Notes: a model not told the origin generated them from the letters alone. Counted from the stretch's first letter, positions 13,677 to 25,444 are shown. The stretch: 64,000 bases of DNA from Leptodactylus fallax (GCA_947044405.1 CAMRHE010000054.1:62001-126000), one strand, 5' to 3'. Made by a program: numbers and translations.

Positions 13677-15306
13677 CAGTACAGACCAAAAGTTTGGACA
13701 CACCTTCTCATTCCAAGAGTTTTCTGTATTTTCATGACTATAAAAATTGTAAATTCACACTGAAGGCATCAAAACTATGAATTAACACATGTGGAATTAT
13801 ATACTTAACAAAAAAGTGTGAAACAACTGAAAATATGTCTTATATTCTAGGTTCTTCAAAGTAGCCACCTTTTGCTTTGATTACTGCTTTGCACACTCTT
13901 GGCATTCTCTTGATGAGCTTCAAGAGGTAGTCACCTGAAATGGTTTTCACTTCACAGGTGTGCCCTGTCAGGTTTAATAAGTGGGATTTCTTGCATTATA
14001 AATGGGGTTGGGACCATCAGTTGTGTTGTTCAGAAGTCAGGTGGATACACAGCTGATAGTCCTACTGAATGGAGTGTTAGAATTTGTGTTACGGCAAGAA
14101 AAAAGCAGCTAAGTAAAGAAAAACGAGTGGCCATCATTACTTTAAGAAATGAAGGTCAGTCAGTCCGAAAAATTGGGAAAACTTTGAAAGTGTCCCTAAG
14201 TGCAGTGGCCAAAACCATCAAGCACTACAAAGAAACTGGCTCACATGAGGACCGCCCCAGGAAAGGAAGACCAAGAGTCACCTCTGCTGCGGAGGATAAG
14301 TTCATCCGAGTCACCAGCCTCAGAAATCGCAGGTTAACAGCAGCTCAGATTAGAGACCAGATCAATGCCACACAGAGTTCTAGCAGCAAACACATCTCTA
14401 TGACAACTGTTAAGAGGAGACTGTGTGCAGCAGGCCTTCATGGTAAAATAGCTGCTAGGAAACCACTGCTAAGGACAGGCAACAAGCAGAAGAGACTTGT
14501 TTGGGCTAAAGAACACAAGGAATGGACATTAGACCTGTGTAAATCTGTGCTTTGGTCTGATGAGTCCAAATTTGAGATCTTTGGTTTCAACCACCGTGTT
14601 TTTGTGTGACGCAGAAAAGGTGAACGAATGGACTCTACATGCCTGGTTCCCACCGTGAGGCATGGAGGAGGAGGTGTGATGGTGTGGGGGTGCTTTGCTG
14701 GTGACACTGTTGGGGATTTATTCAAAATTGAAGGAATACTGAACCAGCATGATTACCACAGCATCTTGCAGCGGCATGCTATTCCATCCGGTTTGCGTTT
14801 AGTTGGACCATCATTTATTTTTCAACAGGACAATGACCACAAACACACCTCCAGGCTGTGTAAGGGCTATTTGACTAAGAAGGAGAGTGATGGGGTGCTA
14901 CGCCAGATGACCTGGCCTCCACAGTCACCAGACCTGAACCCAATCGAGATGGTTTGGGGTGAGCTGGACCGCAGAGTGAAGGCAAAAGGGCCAACAAGTG
15001 CTAAGCATCTCTGGGAACTCCTTCAAGACTGTTGGAAGACCATTTCAGGTGACTACCTTTTGAAGCTCATCAAGAGAATGCCAAGAGTGTGCAAAGCAGT
15101 AATCAAAGCAAAAGGTGGCTACTTTGAAGAACCTAGAATATAAGATATATTTTCAGTTGTTTCACACTTTTTTGTTAAGTATATAATTCCACATGTGTTA
15201 ATTCATAGTTTTGATGCCTTCAGTGTGAATCTACAATTTTTATAGTCATGAAAATACAGAAAACTCTTGGAATGAGAAGGTGTGTCCAAACCTTTGGTCT
15301 GTACTG
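13677..15306 (+). mobile_element. Tc1/mariner element, DD38E (Intruder-like), inserted at TA
   Basis: The 1.63-kb element starts CAGTACAGACCAAAAGTTTG and ends with the complement (CAAACCTTTGGTCTGTACTG), flanked by TA on both sides. The inverted repeats are long: matching sequence such as AACTCTTGGAATGAGAAGG and TTCACACTGAAGGCATCAAA extends about 200 bases inward on each side. The transposase has 38 residues between the second Asp and the Glu, the spacing reported for the DD38E/Intruder family of Tc1 elements; assignment to that family is inference. Confidence 0.93.
14091..15143 (+). pseudogene. Tc1 transposase, nearly intact, start lost and one stop
   Basis: The frame is open from 14091 to 15143 except for one TGA at 14607-14609, in the context VFV-stop-RRKGER, most simply a CGA-to-TGA change. 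The position expected for the start reads ACG (T-A-R-K-K-Q-L-S-K-E-K-R), which suggests a lost ATG. A paired-like helix-turn-helix region is at the N-terminus, with RPRKGRPR as the hinge. The catalytic residues are Asp in WSDESKFEIFG, Asp in FQQDNDHKHTS and Glu in [11 protein letters not shown]. The spacing between the last two is 38 residues. Full length would be about 350 residues. Two point changes separate it from an open frame, so this insertion is moderately young, but it is inactive as it stands. Confidence 0.9.
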
Positions 15307-15579
15307 TATATAGACTCAGGGAAATCATCTTAGTATAATCATGTGCGTTGTAAGGGACAGGATGGATCATTCCCCTAGGTTTATGACTTACTGATGGTCT
15401 TCTCCTGAGACACTATTAAGCAGAGGAAGTTTAGAATGCTGCTTACTGAATCTAAAACAAGTTCAGATAGGAGCCCCTCGAAGGATGCATGTACACAACA
15501 CTGTACTAAATATTCTAGGGACATCACTAACATGTAGCCTACTCTATTGCCCCTGGTTATAAATCTTGGGTTACCTGGC

Positions 15580-17695
15580 TTCCCCTAAGCACTTTCCTTA
15601 TTTTTTGTGTGGACAACACAGTACCCACAAAAGTGGTGAGGTGCTTCTCCAATAACAAACCATGGATTAACTCTGATATAAAAACACTACTTAAGGAGAA
15701 AAAGATGGCATTCAGGACAAGAGATAAGGAGGGGTTGAGGGAAGTACAAAAGGAGCTGAGGCATCAAATCAGGCAGGGAAAATCCAGTTATAAAGAAAAA
15801 ATGGAAAAGCAAATGGAAAGAAAAGACATAAGGGGGGTCTGGGAGGGGCTTAAGTCAATTTCGGGTCATAAACAGTCTGTCTGCCAGATTGAGGCAGATG
15901 TTAACTGGCTTAATGAACTAAACCTATTCTTCAACAGATTTGATCACACACCAGCTCCTCCCACCCCAGTATGTCCTTCAGCTCCCCCCACCACAATGAC
16001 TTCTCCCCATGCGGCCACTTCCCAACAGACCAGTAAATCCAGAAATCCATCTTTATCTGGCCACAGTCTGACCTTCACACGGGCCCAGGTGAGGAAGGAG
16101 ATGAAAAAGATCAAGGCGAGGAAAGCCGGAGGGCCAGATGACATCAGTGCAAGGCTAATTAAGACTTGTGGGGACCAGCTGTGTGGTATAATTACATATA
16201 TGTATAATATGAGCCTGAGGCAGGAAATAGTCCCTGAATTATGGAAATCTTCTTGTGTGGTACCAGTTCCAAAGAAACCCCACCCTATGGACCTCAACGA
16301 CTACAGACCTGTAGCACTGACATCCCACCTGATGAAGATCTTGGAGAGATTGGTTCTCACACATCTCCGCCCTCTAGTGAGCCCCGCTATGGACCCACTC
16401 CAGTTTGCTTATCGGCCGGGCATTGGGGTAGATGATGCCATCATCCATCTTCTGCACAGGGCTCTGTCTCACCTGGAGAAACCAGGGAACACAGTGAGAA
16501 TAATGTTCTTTGACTTCTCCAGTGCTTTTAACACCATACAGCCCAGGTTATTGAGGGACAAGCTGGGCCTTGCTGGAGTGGACCACCACCTCTCCAACTG
16601 GATCCTAGACTACCTCACAAATCGACCTCAATACGTGAGAGCCCGAGACTGTGTGTCAGGTACAGTGATCTGTAATACGGGGGCACCTCAGGGTACGGTT
16701 CTCGCCCCTTTCCTCTTCACACTGTACACTGCAGATTTTAGGTGCAACTCATCCAGCTGCTACCTACAGAAGTATTCTGACGACTCTGCAATAGTGGGTC
16801 TCATCACAGATGATGATGACAGGGAGTACAGAGAACTGAACCGGGATTTTGTGGACTGGTGCCACCGGAACCACCTGAAGATTAACGCGGGGAAGACCAA
16901 GGAGATGGTGGTGGACTTCCGCAAAGGCAGAAGCCCTTCCTAAACCAGTGGACATCCTGGGGACGGGCATCGAGATTGTGAACACCTATAAGTACCTGGG
17001 TTTGCTCCTTAATAATAAGCTGGACTGGGCAGATCATATGGAGGCCCTGTACAGGAAGGGCCACAGCAGGCTCTACCTGCTTAGGAAGCTGAGAGCCTTT
17101 GGAATCCGGGGGGCACTTCTTAGAACTTTCTTCAACTCGGTAGTGGCATCAGCCATCTTCTTTGGAGTGGCCTGCTGGGGGAGCAGTATATCAACCAGGG
17201 ACAGAAATAAACTTGACAAGCTGATTAGAAGGGCCAGCTCTGTCCTGGGGAGCCCACTGGACCCAGTGCAGGTGGTGGGTGACAGAAGGATACTGTCCGT
17301 GGTGAGCTCCATGCAGAAGAAGAAGTCCCATCCCATGCATGAGACTGTGATCGCGCTGAGCAGTACTGTCAGTGACCGACTGCTCCACCCTAGGTGTGAG
17401 AAGGAGCGCTATCGGAAGTCTTTCCTCCCCACCGCGGTTAGGCTGTACAACCAACACCGACCTAAGCGGAGATCATTACACACAGAGAACTGAAAATATC
17501 TCTCTGCCTGTTAAATCCCCCCCCCCCCCCTGCTACGCCCTATCTGTCTGTCTGCTATCAATGTAATGCCTCTCACCTTGGAATATTCCTGGACATGTTG
17601 TATTTGTATTTGTATCTGCTTATCTTTGCTGCTGTAACACACTGAAATTCCCCCTTTTGGGACTATAAAAAAAAAAAATAATTATTATTATATTT
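15580..17695 (+). mobile_element. Rex1/Babar-type LINE, 5'-truncated
   Basis: The element holds a long reverse-transcriptase frame (see the next entry) followed by a short 3' region ending in GGGACTATAAAAAAAAAAAA near 17660-17685, the expected A-rich tail. Homology starts near 15580 with VPTKVVRCFSNNKPWINSDI, so the endonuclease part is missing and the copy is 5'-truncated. The motifs are most like the Rex1 clade of fish and amphibians. It sits in plus orientation, opposite to the host gene. Confidence 0.85.
15609..17493 (+). pseudogene. Rex1-type LINE reverse transcriptase, one frameshift
   Basis: Reverse transcriptase copies the element's RNA into DNA at the target site. The frame 15609-16943 shows RT motifs in order: KARKAGGPDDIS, LNDYRPVALTSHLMKILERL, FFDFSSAFNTIQ, GAPQGTVLAPFLFTLYTADF and the catalytic YSDDSAIV (the usual F/Y-x-D-D). 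A frameshift near 16935 moves the reading to 16948-17493, which continues with TYKYLGLLLNNKLDW and a C-terminal region ending ERYRKSFLPTAVRLYNQH. Apart from this shift the frame is open over about 1.9 kb, so the copy is fairly recent. The N-terminal apurinic endonuclease is absent. Confidence 0.88.
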
Positions 17696-18025
17696 TCCCC
17701 CCTTTTTTATACCCAAAAGTTTCTCTCAACACCTCTTTTTTTTATTAAAAAAATTTAAAAAAATCCCCCCCTTTTTTTGTGGGGGGGGGGGGGACCCCCT
17801 TTTTGTTGGGACACCACAACTTCCCCTAATAAAATAAAATTTTTTTTTTAAACAAAAAATATCTCCTCCTCCCTTTTTTTTATTAAAATAAAAAAATTAA
17901 TGTCCCCCCCCCCCCCCTTCTTTCTTTTTGAAGAAAAAAACCCCCCTTCTTTTTTTTTTTTTGTTTTATATTATCCGCCCTCTTCTCTTCAACCAAAAAA
18001 TCAATTTTTTTTTTTTTGGGGGGTA
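17696..18025. other. Homopolymer-rich tract, possible sequencing or assembly artefact
   Basis: About 330 bases just after the LINE A-tail consist almost only of runs of C, T, A and G (for example 14 C at about 17905-17918, 13 G near 17781 and T runs of 12 and more). It does not resemble any neighbouring intron sequence or an ordinary microsatellite. Sequence returns to normal complexity at about 18025. The region 18026-18235 has no recognisable feature. Confidence 0.6.
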
Positions 18026-18239
18026 TCTGCTGCTGGTAACATTGCACTAAGCAATACGGTGTGTTCTTTATCCAAATCTGTTCAGCTCTTTCAAAAATAT
18101 TATACTTGTTATTGTTTATGCAAATTAGTGTCTATTAGCATGAAACACACAGCAAACTGACATTACCCTGAATGAAAACATAGTGTATGCCCTAATTTGC
18201 ATGGACACTAATGGAGCTTATATCTTTATATCTCTACTA

Positions 18240-18628
18240 AAACGTACACATGGCAAAAAAAGATGCCCTATGCATCTCCATACACGGAAATATAAAAAAT
18301 TTATGAGTGTCAGAATATGGGGACTTTTAGAAAATAGGTGATATGTCATTTTGGCTGCAGAGTGAACGTCATAAAACGAAGCCCATAAGAAGTTGCACAA
18401 ATGCACTTTTTCGCCAATTCCACCCAATTCTGAATTTTTTTTCTCAGCTTCCCAGTACAATGTACAGAATAATAAATGGTACCATTATAAAGAACAATTT
18501 GTCCCGCAAATAATAAGCCCTCATATGGCTCTGTGAATGAAAAAATAAAAAAGTTTTGGGGTTTGGAAGGTGGGGAGTCAAAAACAAAAATCGTAAATCA
18601 AAAAATGTCACAGGCGGGAAGTGGTTAA
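18240..18628 (+). mobile_element. TTAA-flanked DNA element (GGCGGGAAG end), 3' fragment
   Basis: This matches the right-hand part of the elements at 56001-57230 and 40525-41270: shared segments include GCACAAATGCACTTTTTC, AATAAATGGTACCATTAT and CAATTTGTCC(C/T)GCAAAT. It ends GGCGGGAAGTGGTTAA at 18628. The left end is missing. No coding capacity. Confidence 0.7.
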
Positions 18629-18902
18629 AAATAATCTTTGCAGCATCTTAGCATGTTTATCCATTTTCAGTGACATCTCTTTTATGCTCCACTGTAGAGT
18701 ATGGACAAATAGTATTGATTTTTTAGAACATAATACAGTACATGACATTTACAATACTGACATATCTCATAAAGGCACATAGAAATTTAAATACTTCTTC
18801 ATTTTAGCTAATTTGCTATAAAGTCATATAGGCATAAAAAGATTTGTACTACAATGGACAAGTGGAAAAAGGATAAGGCATTCATACATATTTGATCCAT
18901 AC

Positions 18903-19097
18903 CCATGCAGCTTGGCTTGACATCTCCTCCACTCCACGTTTCATTAGCTCTACATTGCAGAAGTCTCAATCCTTCAAGATAATAACCAGAACTACAACTC
19001 AGCAAGACTTGAGACCCATATTCATTTAATGAACCTGAAACCAGCCTCCAGATAACATGTTCAGAGAGTTGAGAATCCAAGCTTGGGCAAGTAATAG
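18903..19097 (-). CDS. CSMD1: CSMD-family gene, sushi exon 3 of 5 in the window
   Basis: This 195-bp minus-strand exon encodes a sushi domain that reads ITCPSLDSQLSEHVIWRLVS at its start, followed by a SLNEYG segment, LSCSSGYYLEG and a terminal PSCM. The acceptor is TTTTACAG and the donor is GTATGG, a weaker but valid GT donor. Both boundaries are phase 1. The HVIWRLVSGSLNEYG segment replaces the usual Gly-rich start of a sushi domain and is a diagnostic feature of one particular CSMD repeat as I recall it. The exon joins in frame to its neighbours; the downstream intron is about 7.9 kb. Confidence 0.9.
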
Positions 19098-20115
19098 CTG
19101 TAAAAGATGACAATAATTGAATATTTATGTTTTCCTGAAAAGTCTCAGGGTTACAAACCTAAAATGAGATACCATAAATATGTATAAGGTAACATATGTT
19201 TGTTATTTTAAATATATTATACATATTGAATATTTTAAATATCTCGAACTATATAGTGACATATTTTGTGATTTTTCCATATAATATGCAAATATCTGTT
19301 TCTGTCTATCTATCTATCTTTCTATATTTGGACTGTAGTCCAACAATTATGGGCTTTGGAGGAAATTTTCATGACCTATCCAATCCTCAGCTTAAAGTTG
19401 GGGGGAAGGGGGTTTATGTGTTAATAATGCCTTACTAGACCAGCCAATGCTTCTTACCATATGCTCCTTTTTTCTCCTTTGCTGCTTACTTTCCTCTGAT
19501 ACTGCTAGCCCTGGTAGCCTTTCAACCATACACATGTACTTATTCTGCCCCCTAGATCTGCTTGCATCATCCTTGGCCTAATGACATGCCTATAGAGTGC
19601 AACAACAAGGAAAAAGATGGCATTGATAAGTGCAGTTAGTGGGCTGAAATGAAATGCGGATAATGTGTATCAGAACTGGCTAGAAGGATAGGCAAGAAGA
19701 TAGGCAAAAATTTAAAGACACAGCTGCAGAAGAAAGAAAATAGGTATATGGTAAGAAAAAGGTGCTGACTAATCTATTAAGGCATATTTAGCACATAACA
19801 CCCAACCCAAATCAAAACACTTGATATTTATTTTGTGATTCATAGTCCCCCGTGATTCCATTACAATGCTTTGAAAATTTGTAATAAAAAGCAAAGCAAA
19901 ACTAGCAGTTAGCAAATCTTCAACAAAAAATAACTTCTTAGTTCTAGGTGGGCTCCAATATATGTTGTAATGAATAAGTAAAAACAACGCAAACCACACA
20001 CTTCTATTTCTAAACTTGTGAGAAAAATTCAAAAGCACATGAGTGCATGGGAGTATCTAAGAAATGTACACAATGTTACCAACACTGAGAGAGGAGAGGA
20101 GAGGAGATTTCCTAA
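19098..20115. other. Intron, no feature recognised
   Basis: This lies next to the acceptor of the exon at 18903-19097. A short TATC-type run lies near 19303-19320. I see no transposon or gene. Confidence 0.5.
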
Positions 20116-20316
20116 ATACAGATGTAGAAGAGTTCACTCAAACTCCTGCAATATCATGCTCCAGGATGATATCTTATCACAGAAGACAACAATAATCAAT
20201 GAAAAGTCATTGGTAAAACATTTTTCCATGACTTTTCATTGGCTTTCTTGTCTTCTCTGATAAGATATCACTCTAACCTATTGTAGAAATTTGGGTTAAC
20301 TCTGCTATATCTGTAT
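20116..20316. repeat. Imperfect inverted repeat able to form a long hairpin
   Basis: The left arm (ATACAGATGTAGAAGAGTT ... GATATCTTATCACAGAAGAC ... CAATGAAAAGTCAT) is complementary to the right arm (ATGACTTTTCATTGG ... GTCTTCTCTGATAAGATATC ... AACTCTGCTATATCTGTAT). The arms are about 90 bases with a loop of about 15 bases near 20213-20227. It may be a small MITE; no target duplication is obvious. Confidence 0.75.
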
Positions 20317-21240
20317 ATTGTAAAATAATGATGTCAATTAAAAGAAGATGCATTTCAAGTGTATGAATTATACAGTAGGAATTCCGCATTCGGTTTCCTA
20401 ACTAGAAATCTACTATTTGTGAATGACTACATTTTAAGTGTAAAAGGGCAAGTTTTTCCAGGTTGCACAACTCTATTCTTTAAACGAAGACTTTATTTTC
20501 CAAAGAACATTGAAGAAAAGCAAGGATCAATTAAAACGATGTTGAATCAATGTAATGGCCGTTTTAACCTACGGGGAACAGAGAGACTTCAAAGGTAAAG
20601 AGAAAGTCTATTTACTTTAAGCTAACCTGTAAGTTAACAAAAAGAAGTAGAAAATGAAAGGCACATTGTTAAAAAGAGCAAAAGAAATCCCCCCAAATCT
20701 TCAAGTATAAAAAGCAACTGCTGAACATGTTGGTCCCATAGACAATATGAAAGGTCATTTGGTCAGAGAAGGTAGAGCTATTAAATACATTTTTCTTGTC
20801 GGTGTTTACAAAAGAAAATACTGCTGGGATATGTTTTATAACACAGCTCATGGTATCATAACAAATAACTCACCCCAGCTGAATGAAGCAAGGTTTAAAT
20901 CGGATTAGAAAAGATTAATGTGAATAAATCACCTGGGCCTGATGGTTTGCATTCTCATGTTTTTCAAGAACTTAAATCAGTCTTAAGAAAAAAAAAAATG
21001 TTTTTGATTATTAACTCTTTTAAGACCAAGACTTTTGGATGCCTGAATGCCACTTTTGTGAAACCGATGGGGCTTTAACCCCCTCCTGAATTTAATGAAC
21101 ATGTACATCATCAGTGGTAGGTACATCCTACAAAATATCATACATGTAAGTCATGGTGATTCCAGGAAACAGGAGATGTGCTTGTATGGTGGAGGGAACC
21201 ACCATCTTATAAAAATGACCTTGGGTGGGCAACTGGTTTA
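20317..21240. other. Intron, no clear feature
   Basis: The sequence is AT-rich. A short TTAACTCTTTTAAGACCAAG end at about 21011 resembles the element at 6748 but cannot be extended. Open frames at 20359-20598 and 20669-20851 (minus) lack coding signs. Confidence 0.45.
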
Positions 21241-21242
21241 GG

Positions 21243-21700
21243 TCCTTACCAAATGTCAGACTGGGATGCCTAGGGCTCACTAGTAAAATTAATTCTGGGA
21301 GCCCTCTACACAGCTACATGGACAATTACCTCACACTTTAGACAAATTCCTAAAATGTCACCATCATAAATTTATTTTTCAGCATTAGATTTCTGCCTAA
21401 CCATTGCCACAGATTATTTCTGTCCTGGGTACCAGGGTTTTAAGCCCACACAGCAGCCAGCAATACACTGCAGGATGGCCTGAATCTGCACCTAGAGGTT
21501 ATCTCAACTGCCCAGTGTGTCTGCAATATATATAAATAAATTTGGTAGTTTCTGTCCTGGGGACCAGGAATGTGCTCACACAGCAAAAGGCCTCAGGTAG
21601 TTTAAATAATCTACCCAGTATATTATACTAATCAATAGCCTGGTTGGGATGAGTATCTATATGAAGTACAACTAGTGTACTGTGCCATGCCAGAGTGATC
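21243..21700. repeat. Dispersed repeat, inverted relative to 8420-8930
   Basis: The complement of CTGCACCTAGAGGTTATCTC and neighbouring segments matches 8620-8640 and onwards; CTCACTAGTAAAATTAATTC also matches 5360-5385 in reverse. The class is unknown. Confidence 0.45.
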
Positions 21701-22314
21701 TGGGGGCCAGTAAAAGCCTGGTCCTTACCAAGGATTGGCCCATGTAACTATTTTGCATATTTACTTGTGCTTTGTGCATCTTATTATTATATATTTTCTA
21801 ATGTGTATTCCGTTTCAACGAATTTTCCCAAGCAATTCGATCCGAATTAATTTGCGGCGAATCGCATTAAAAAACAGCTATTTCCTGGCTGCAGAGAGCC
21901 TGTACAGTGGTGTAGAACACTGTGCCTTGCAGTAACACGCATGGGGGAGTCTGCTGCAGTAGTGAAACAATACTGTGAGTCAGTATGACACAAACATGAC
22001 AGGTGTCGCTCTTAGAACCACTGCACACTTCACTTATTTAGTCAAAACTGACCAACTAACTCAAGTGTGGAATATTTGCATGTCTTCTTTGTTTTGTACC
22101 CACTCCTGCTTTTGGCTACCAAATCATAAGCCAATTCTGATGGGACATACAGACCTTACAGCTGCTACATAGACAGGATTCGTTGTGAGCCTCATTTTTC
22201 CTTCCTTTTGACAGATCAGAAGGGTCAAATAAATGATGATGCCAACCAGGCCAAAAAGGCAAAATAGTGTCCCAGTCATGAAGTGGGGAGGGTGGGAAAA
22301 GCATGAGAATTGAC

Positions 22315-22480
22315 ATAGTGTTGAGGTAGCAACGGCATGAGGAGACCACAGAGTGGCAAGGTGACATAATATGGAGGTAGCAGCAGCATGAGGAGGCCAC
22401 AAAGTGGCAAGGTGACATAATGTGGAGGTGGCAGCAGCATGAGGAGGCCATAGAGTGACCCGGTGACAGAGTGGGGAGGT
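22315..22480. repeat. 51-bp tandem repeat inside the hAT element
   Basis: Three to three and a half units of 51 bases, each beginning GCATGAGGAG(A/G)CCA, are visible directly. They lie downstream of the transposase stop and create long but spurious frames on the minus strand (22116-22534). Confidence 0.85.
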
Positions 22481-22612
22481 GGGTGGCACAAACAGTACCC
22501 GCTGATGATGGCTGTAAGAAGGAGCACTTGGCATCAGATGTGTGGCATCAGGCGGGTGGCAGCATCAGAATAGTAGCTGAGGCAGGTAGCCAGAAGAAAC
22601 CGGTCTCTTTTG

Positions 22613-24340
22613 TCAAGGTTTGGGTGACATGGCATGGATGATTTCAGCTGATGCATCAGGCATTGGTGGGTGGAAATCCTGACTGATCCACGCTTGATTC
22701 ATCTTGACAAAGGTCAGTCTCTCCACATTTTGGGTGGACAGGCGAGTTCTCCTTGGGGTAACTATGGCCCCTGCCACACTAAACATCCGCACTGATGCCA
22801 CACTACTGGCCGGGCAGGACAGCTTTTCCAGGGCAAACTCGGCCAGTTGCGGTCACAAATCCAGTTTGGCTGCCCAGTAGTCCAGCAGATCTTCGATGAC
22901 GGGTGGCAGGGTGCATTCCAAGTATGCCACCACCTGGTTCAGGTTCTGCTCTATGTCTAGCTGCTGGTGATTAGTTTCTTCACTATGCTGGAGAAGAAAG
23001 CTGCTCATCAGTGACTCTAGGCACAGACTGCTGCTGATAGAGATGATACTGCTCCTACCCCCCACAGCAGCCATGGCAGTGCAAGCTGAGCACCCAGGGC
23101 CCCCCTATCAGACCTGCTAGAGGATGGACGATGGCGCAGATAGGCAGCGGCCAACTGACTAAATAGGATGTCTCTATAGTAGTTCAGTTTGTCCTCCGTC
23201 TCAGTGGATGTCAAAAAGGCCCCCATCTTTGACCAGTAGCGAGGGTCTAACATGGTGGAGAACCAGTAGTCATCCCTCTGCCGAATTGTGACAATTCGGC
23301 TGTCACTACACAAGCAAGTGAGTATGCATTGGGCCATTTGCACAAGTGACTCGGAGGGACTCCTTGCATCCATCTCCACTGCATACTGTCATAGTGTGTC
23401 TGGGTCATCTGCCTCTTCATCCTTATCTCCCTCTTGCTCTTCTGGCTGTTCCTGCTCCTCCTCTCCTGTCACCTATGTAGAAAAACCACCCATTTTGCTA
23501 CACATTGCTTGTGCTCCAATGTCCTTCTCCTCCAGTTCAGCTCCCACAGGGCTCATGACTGTGGCCGTGAGATGTAGGCTCCATGTCTCCAATCCCCTGA
23601 CCAGCCAGATTTACCAGCATTTTTTCCAGCATATGAATCAGTGGAATGATGTTATTCAACCTGTAGTCCTGGTGACAAATAAAGTGGCCTCCTCAAAGGG
23701 CATGAGAAAATGGCAGGTGACATGCATGAGCTGCCACTAGCTAACATTGAAGTTACACAGGGGAGTACCTCTGTCCACTTGGATCATCAAGAAATCGTTT
23801 ATTGCCTTTCTCTGTTTGTACAGTCGGTCCAACATATGCAGGGCTGGTACTTTTTGCCAAATAAATGACGGCGTGGGACTCTCCACCCCGGCTCGGCAAA
23901 AGCCATCAGTTCTCTGAAAGGTGCAGAGTCCACCACTTGGAAAGGGAGGGACTGCAGCACCAACATCTTGGACAGGAGCACATTCAGCTTCTGCACCATT
24001 GGATGAGTACACGCATACCGTTGTCTCTTCGAAATCGCTTCGGTGATCGATTGCTGATGCAATGACTGACTAGGAGGAGGAGCAGGAGCATCAGGACCAG
24101 CAGATGATGGGAAGGTTTCTGCAGCATGTTGGACCACCACATTGGAGCCACGGTTCTCCCAGACCACTTTATGGTGATGCTGCATATGTTGACGCAGGGC
24201 TGTGGTGCCAACATTGGCACCCTGGCCATGCTTCACCTCCTGCCCACAGATTCAACATATGGGCATGTTCAACTCCCCCGACTGCTTAACAAAAAACTGC
24301 CACACTGCCGAGTAGGTGATTTTACCCCCAACACTCTGCA
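22613..24340 (-). pseudogene. hAT transposase with BED zinc finger, heavily broken
   Basis: Read on the minus strand, the N-terminus near 24180-24340 has a BED-type finger: AVWQFFVK, then a Cys-x-x-Cys pair interrupted by a stop, then KHGQGANVGTTALRQHMQHH. Next (24012-23799) come VQKLNVLLSKMLVLQSLPFQ and APFRELMAFAEPGW, the segment that leads into the hAT catalytic core. After a poorly conserved gap, 23379-23017 gives a hAT-like WFSTMLDPRY block. At 22801-22613 is the C-terminal dimerisation motif VRMFSVAGAIVTPRRTRLST followed by NVERLTFVKMNQAWI. At least four frame changes are needed, so it is dead. Confidence 0.85.
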
Positions 24341-25444
24341 GTGACTTACTGCTACCACCACTGCCTCTTTGAACTACGGTCTAACCTGGTCACGTTTGGC
24401 TCCTGACGTACCACTGCTGCCACCCTGCTAACTCGCGGCCATGCTACCGACTTGCTGGCCCCGCCACTGCCTCATGCACAAGCTGCCACCTCTTCTCCCG
24501 ATGATGATGAAGCCCCTTCCTCACCCGGGTCCCAATTGCAATCGGCTACATAATCATTGAGTACTGTCTGCACGTCACTGATGTCCGCCTCAACGGTCTC
24601 TGAGCCAGAAGCCTGACCGCTTGCAACACCAGCTCCCATGCCACACTCCTCATCACTACTTGTCTGCCTACCGGAGTAAGCGGTGGATGTCTCCTCCAGA
24701 TCTTGGCTGGGCAGTAGCTGCTGACTGTCCTCTAGTAGTTCGTCCTCACTCTATAGTGGATCTGAGCCCACAGTATAGATTACTTCTCTGGCTGAGGGAA
24801 CAGAAAAGGACAGAGGCAGTTTGAGGACCGGTGAGGGCACTGGGCCTGCTCCTGGGCCATGCCAACTAAGGGTTGCATCTGACGACCCCACCGACTCCTG
24901 GCTGGGGGTGACTGATGTGGCTGTGCCTGCACCAGAAACATTTAGGCCTGTGCCCCTCCCTGTGCAGGGCCTGTCGATTCTTTGTCTGAAATACTGTTAG
25001 ATCAAAAAAGTAAATGAAAATGAAATTAATACAGGACAAAAAGGCCTATATTTTTCTCCCTTCAACACACAACGGCGAATAAGCCACTTATTTCACTTAT
25101 GCAAGTGTTTTCTCTCACCTTCCCTAGCACCTGCTGACGTCTCTCCCTGCACTAAGTACACTGGAAAGTGCCTGAATCCAAGATGGCGGAGGTTATTTAT
25201 AGGGCTGTGACATCACAGGGCTAGATGGCTGCTGATGGGCTGCACACATGGCATTGTGGGTGATCCCACGTTCCCAGAGTTCCTTGTCTCATGTCCTAAC
25301 ATGTGCAGCAGCCATTTTAGGAAAAAATGCGATTTTATATCACGAAGTGTGAGGAAATCCGGATTCTACGCGAATCGAATATTTCCTGAAATTCGGAATT
25401 AATTCCACTTTGTCAGCTTTGATTCACTCAAATCTAATGTGTAT

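Larger units (their letters stand above)
21797..25444 (-). mobile_element. hAT-type DNA transposon relic, about 3.6 kb
   Basis: The element carries a decayed hAT transposase on the minus strand. A 12-base direct repeat, TCTAATGTGTAT, lies at 21797-21808 and 25433-25444; an 8-bp hAT target duplication would sit within it. Subterminal sequence on both sides is rich in GAATTAATT and TTCGAT/CGAATC motifs typical of amphibian hAT ends, although the outermost inverted repeat is imperfect. The region 25080-25330 upstream of the transposase looks like a 5' leader. Autonomous-type size but many stops and frameshifts. Confidence 0.8.

Noticed and set aside
17900..18160. Frame of 86 residues with runs of Pro and Phe
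   Set aside because: It translates the homopolymer tract that is itself suspected to be an artefact.
22116..22534. Three overlapping minus-strand frames with His/Cys-rich repeated peptides
   Set aside because: They are products of the 51-base tandem repeat inside the hAT relic and not zinc-finger proteins.
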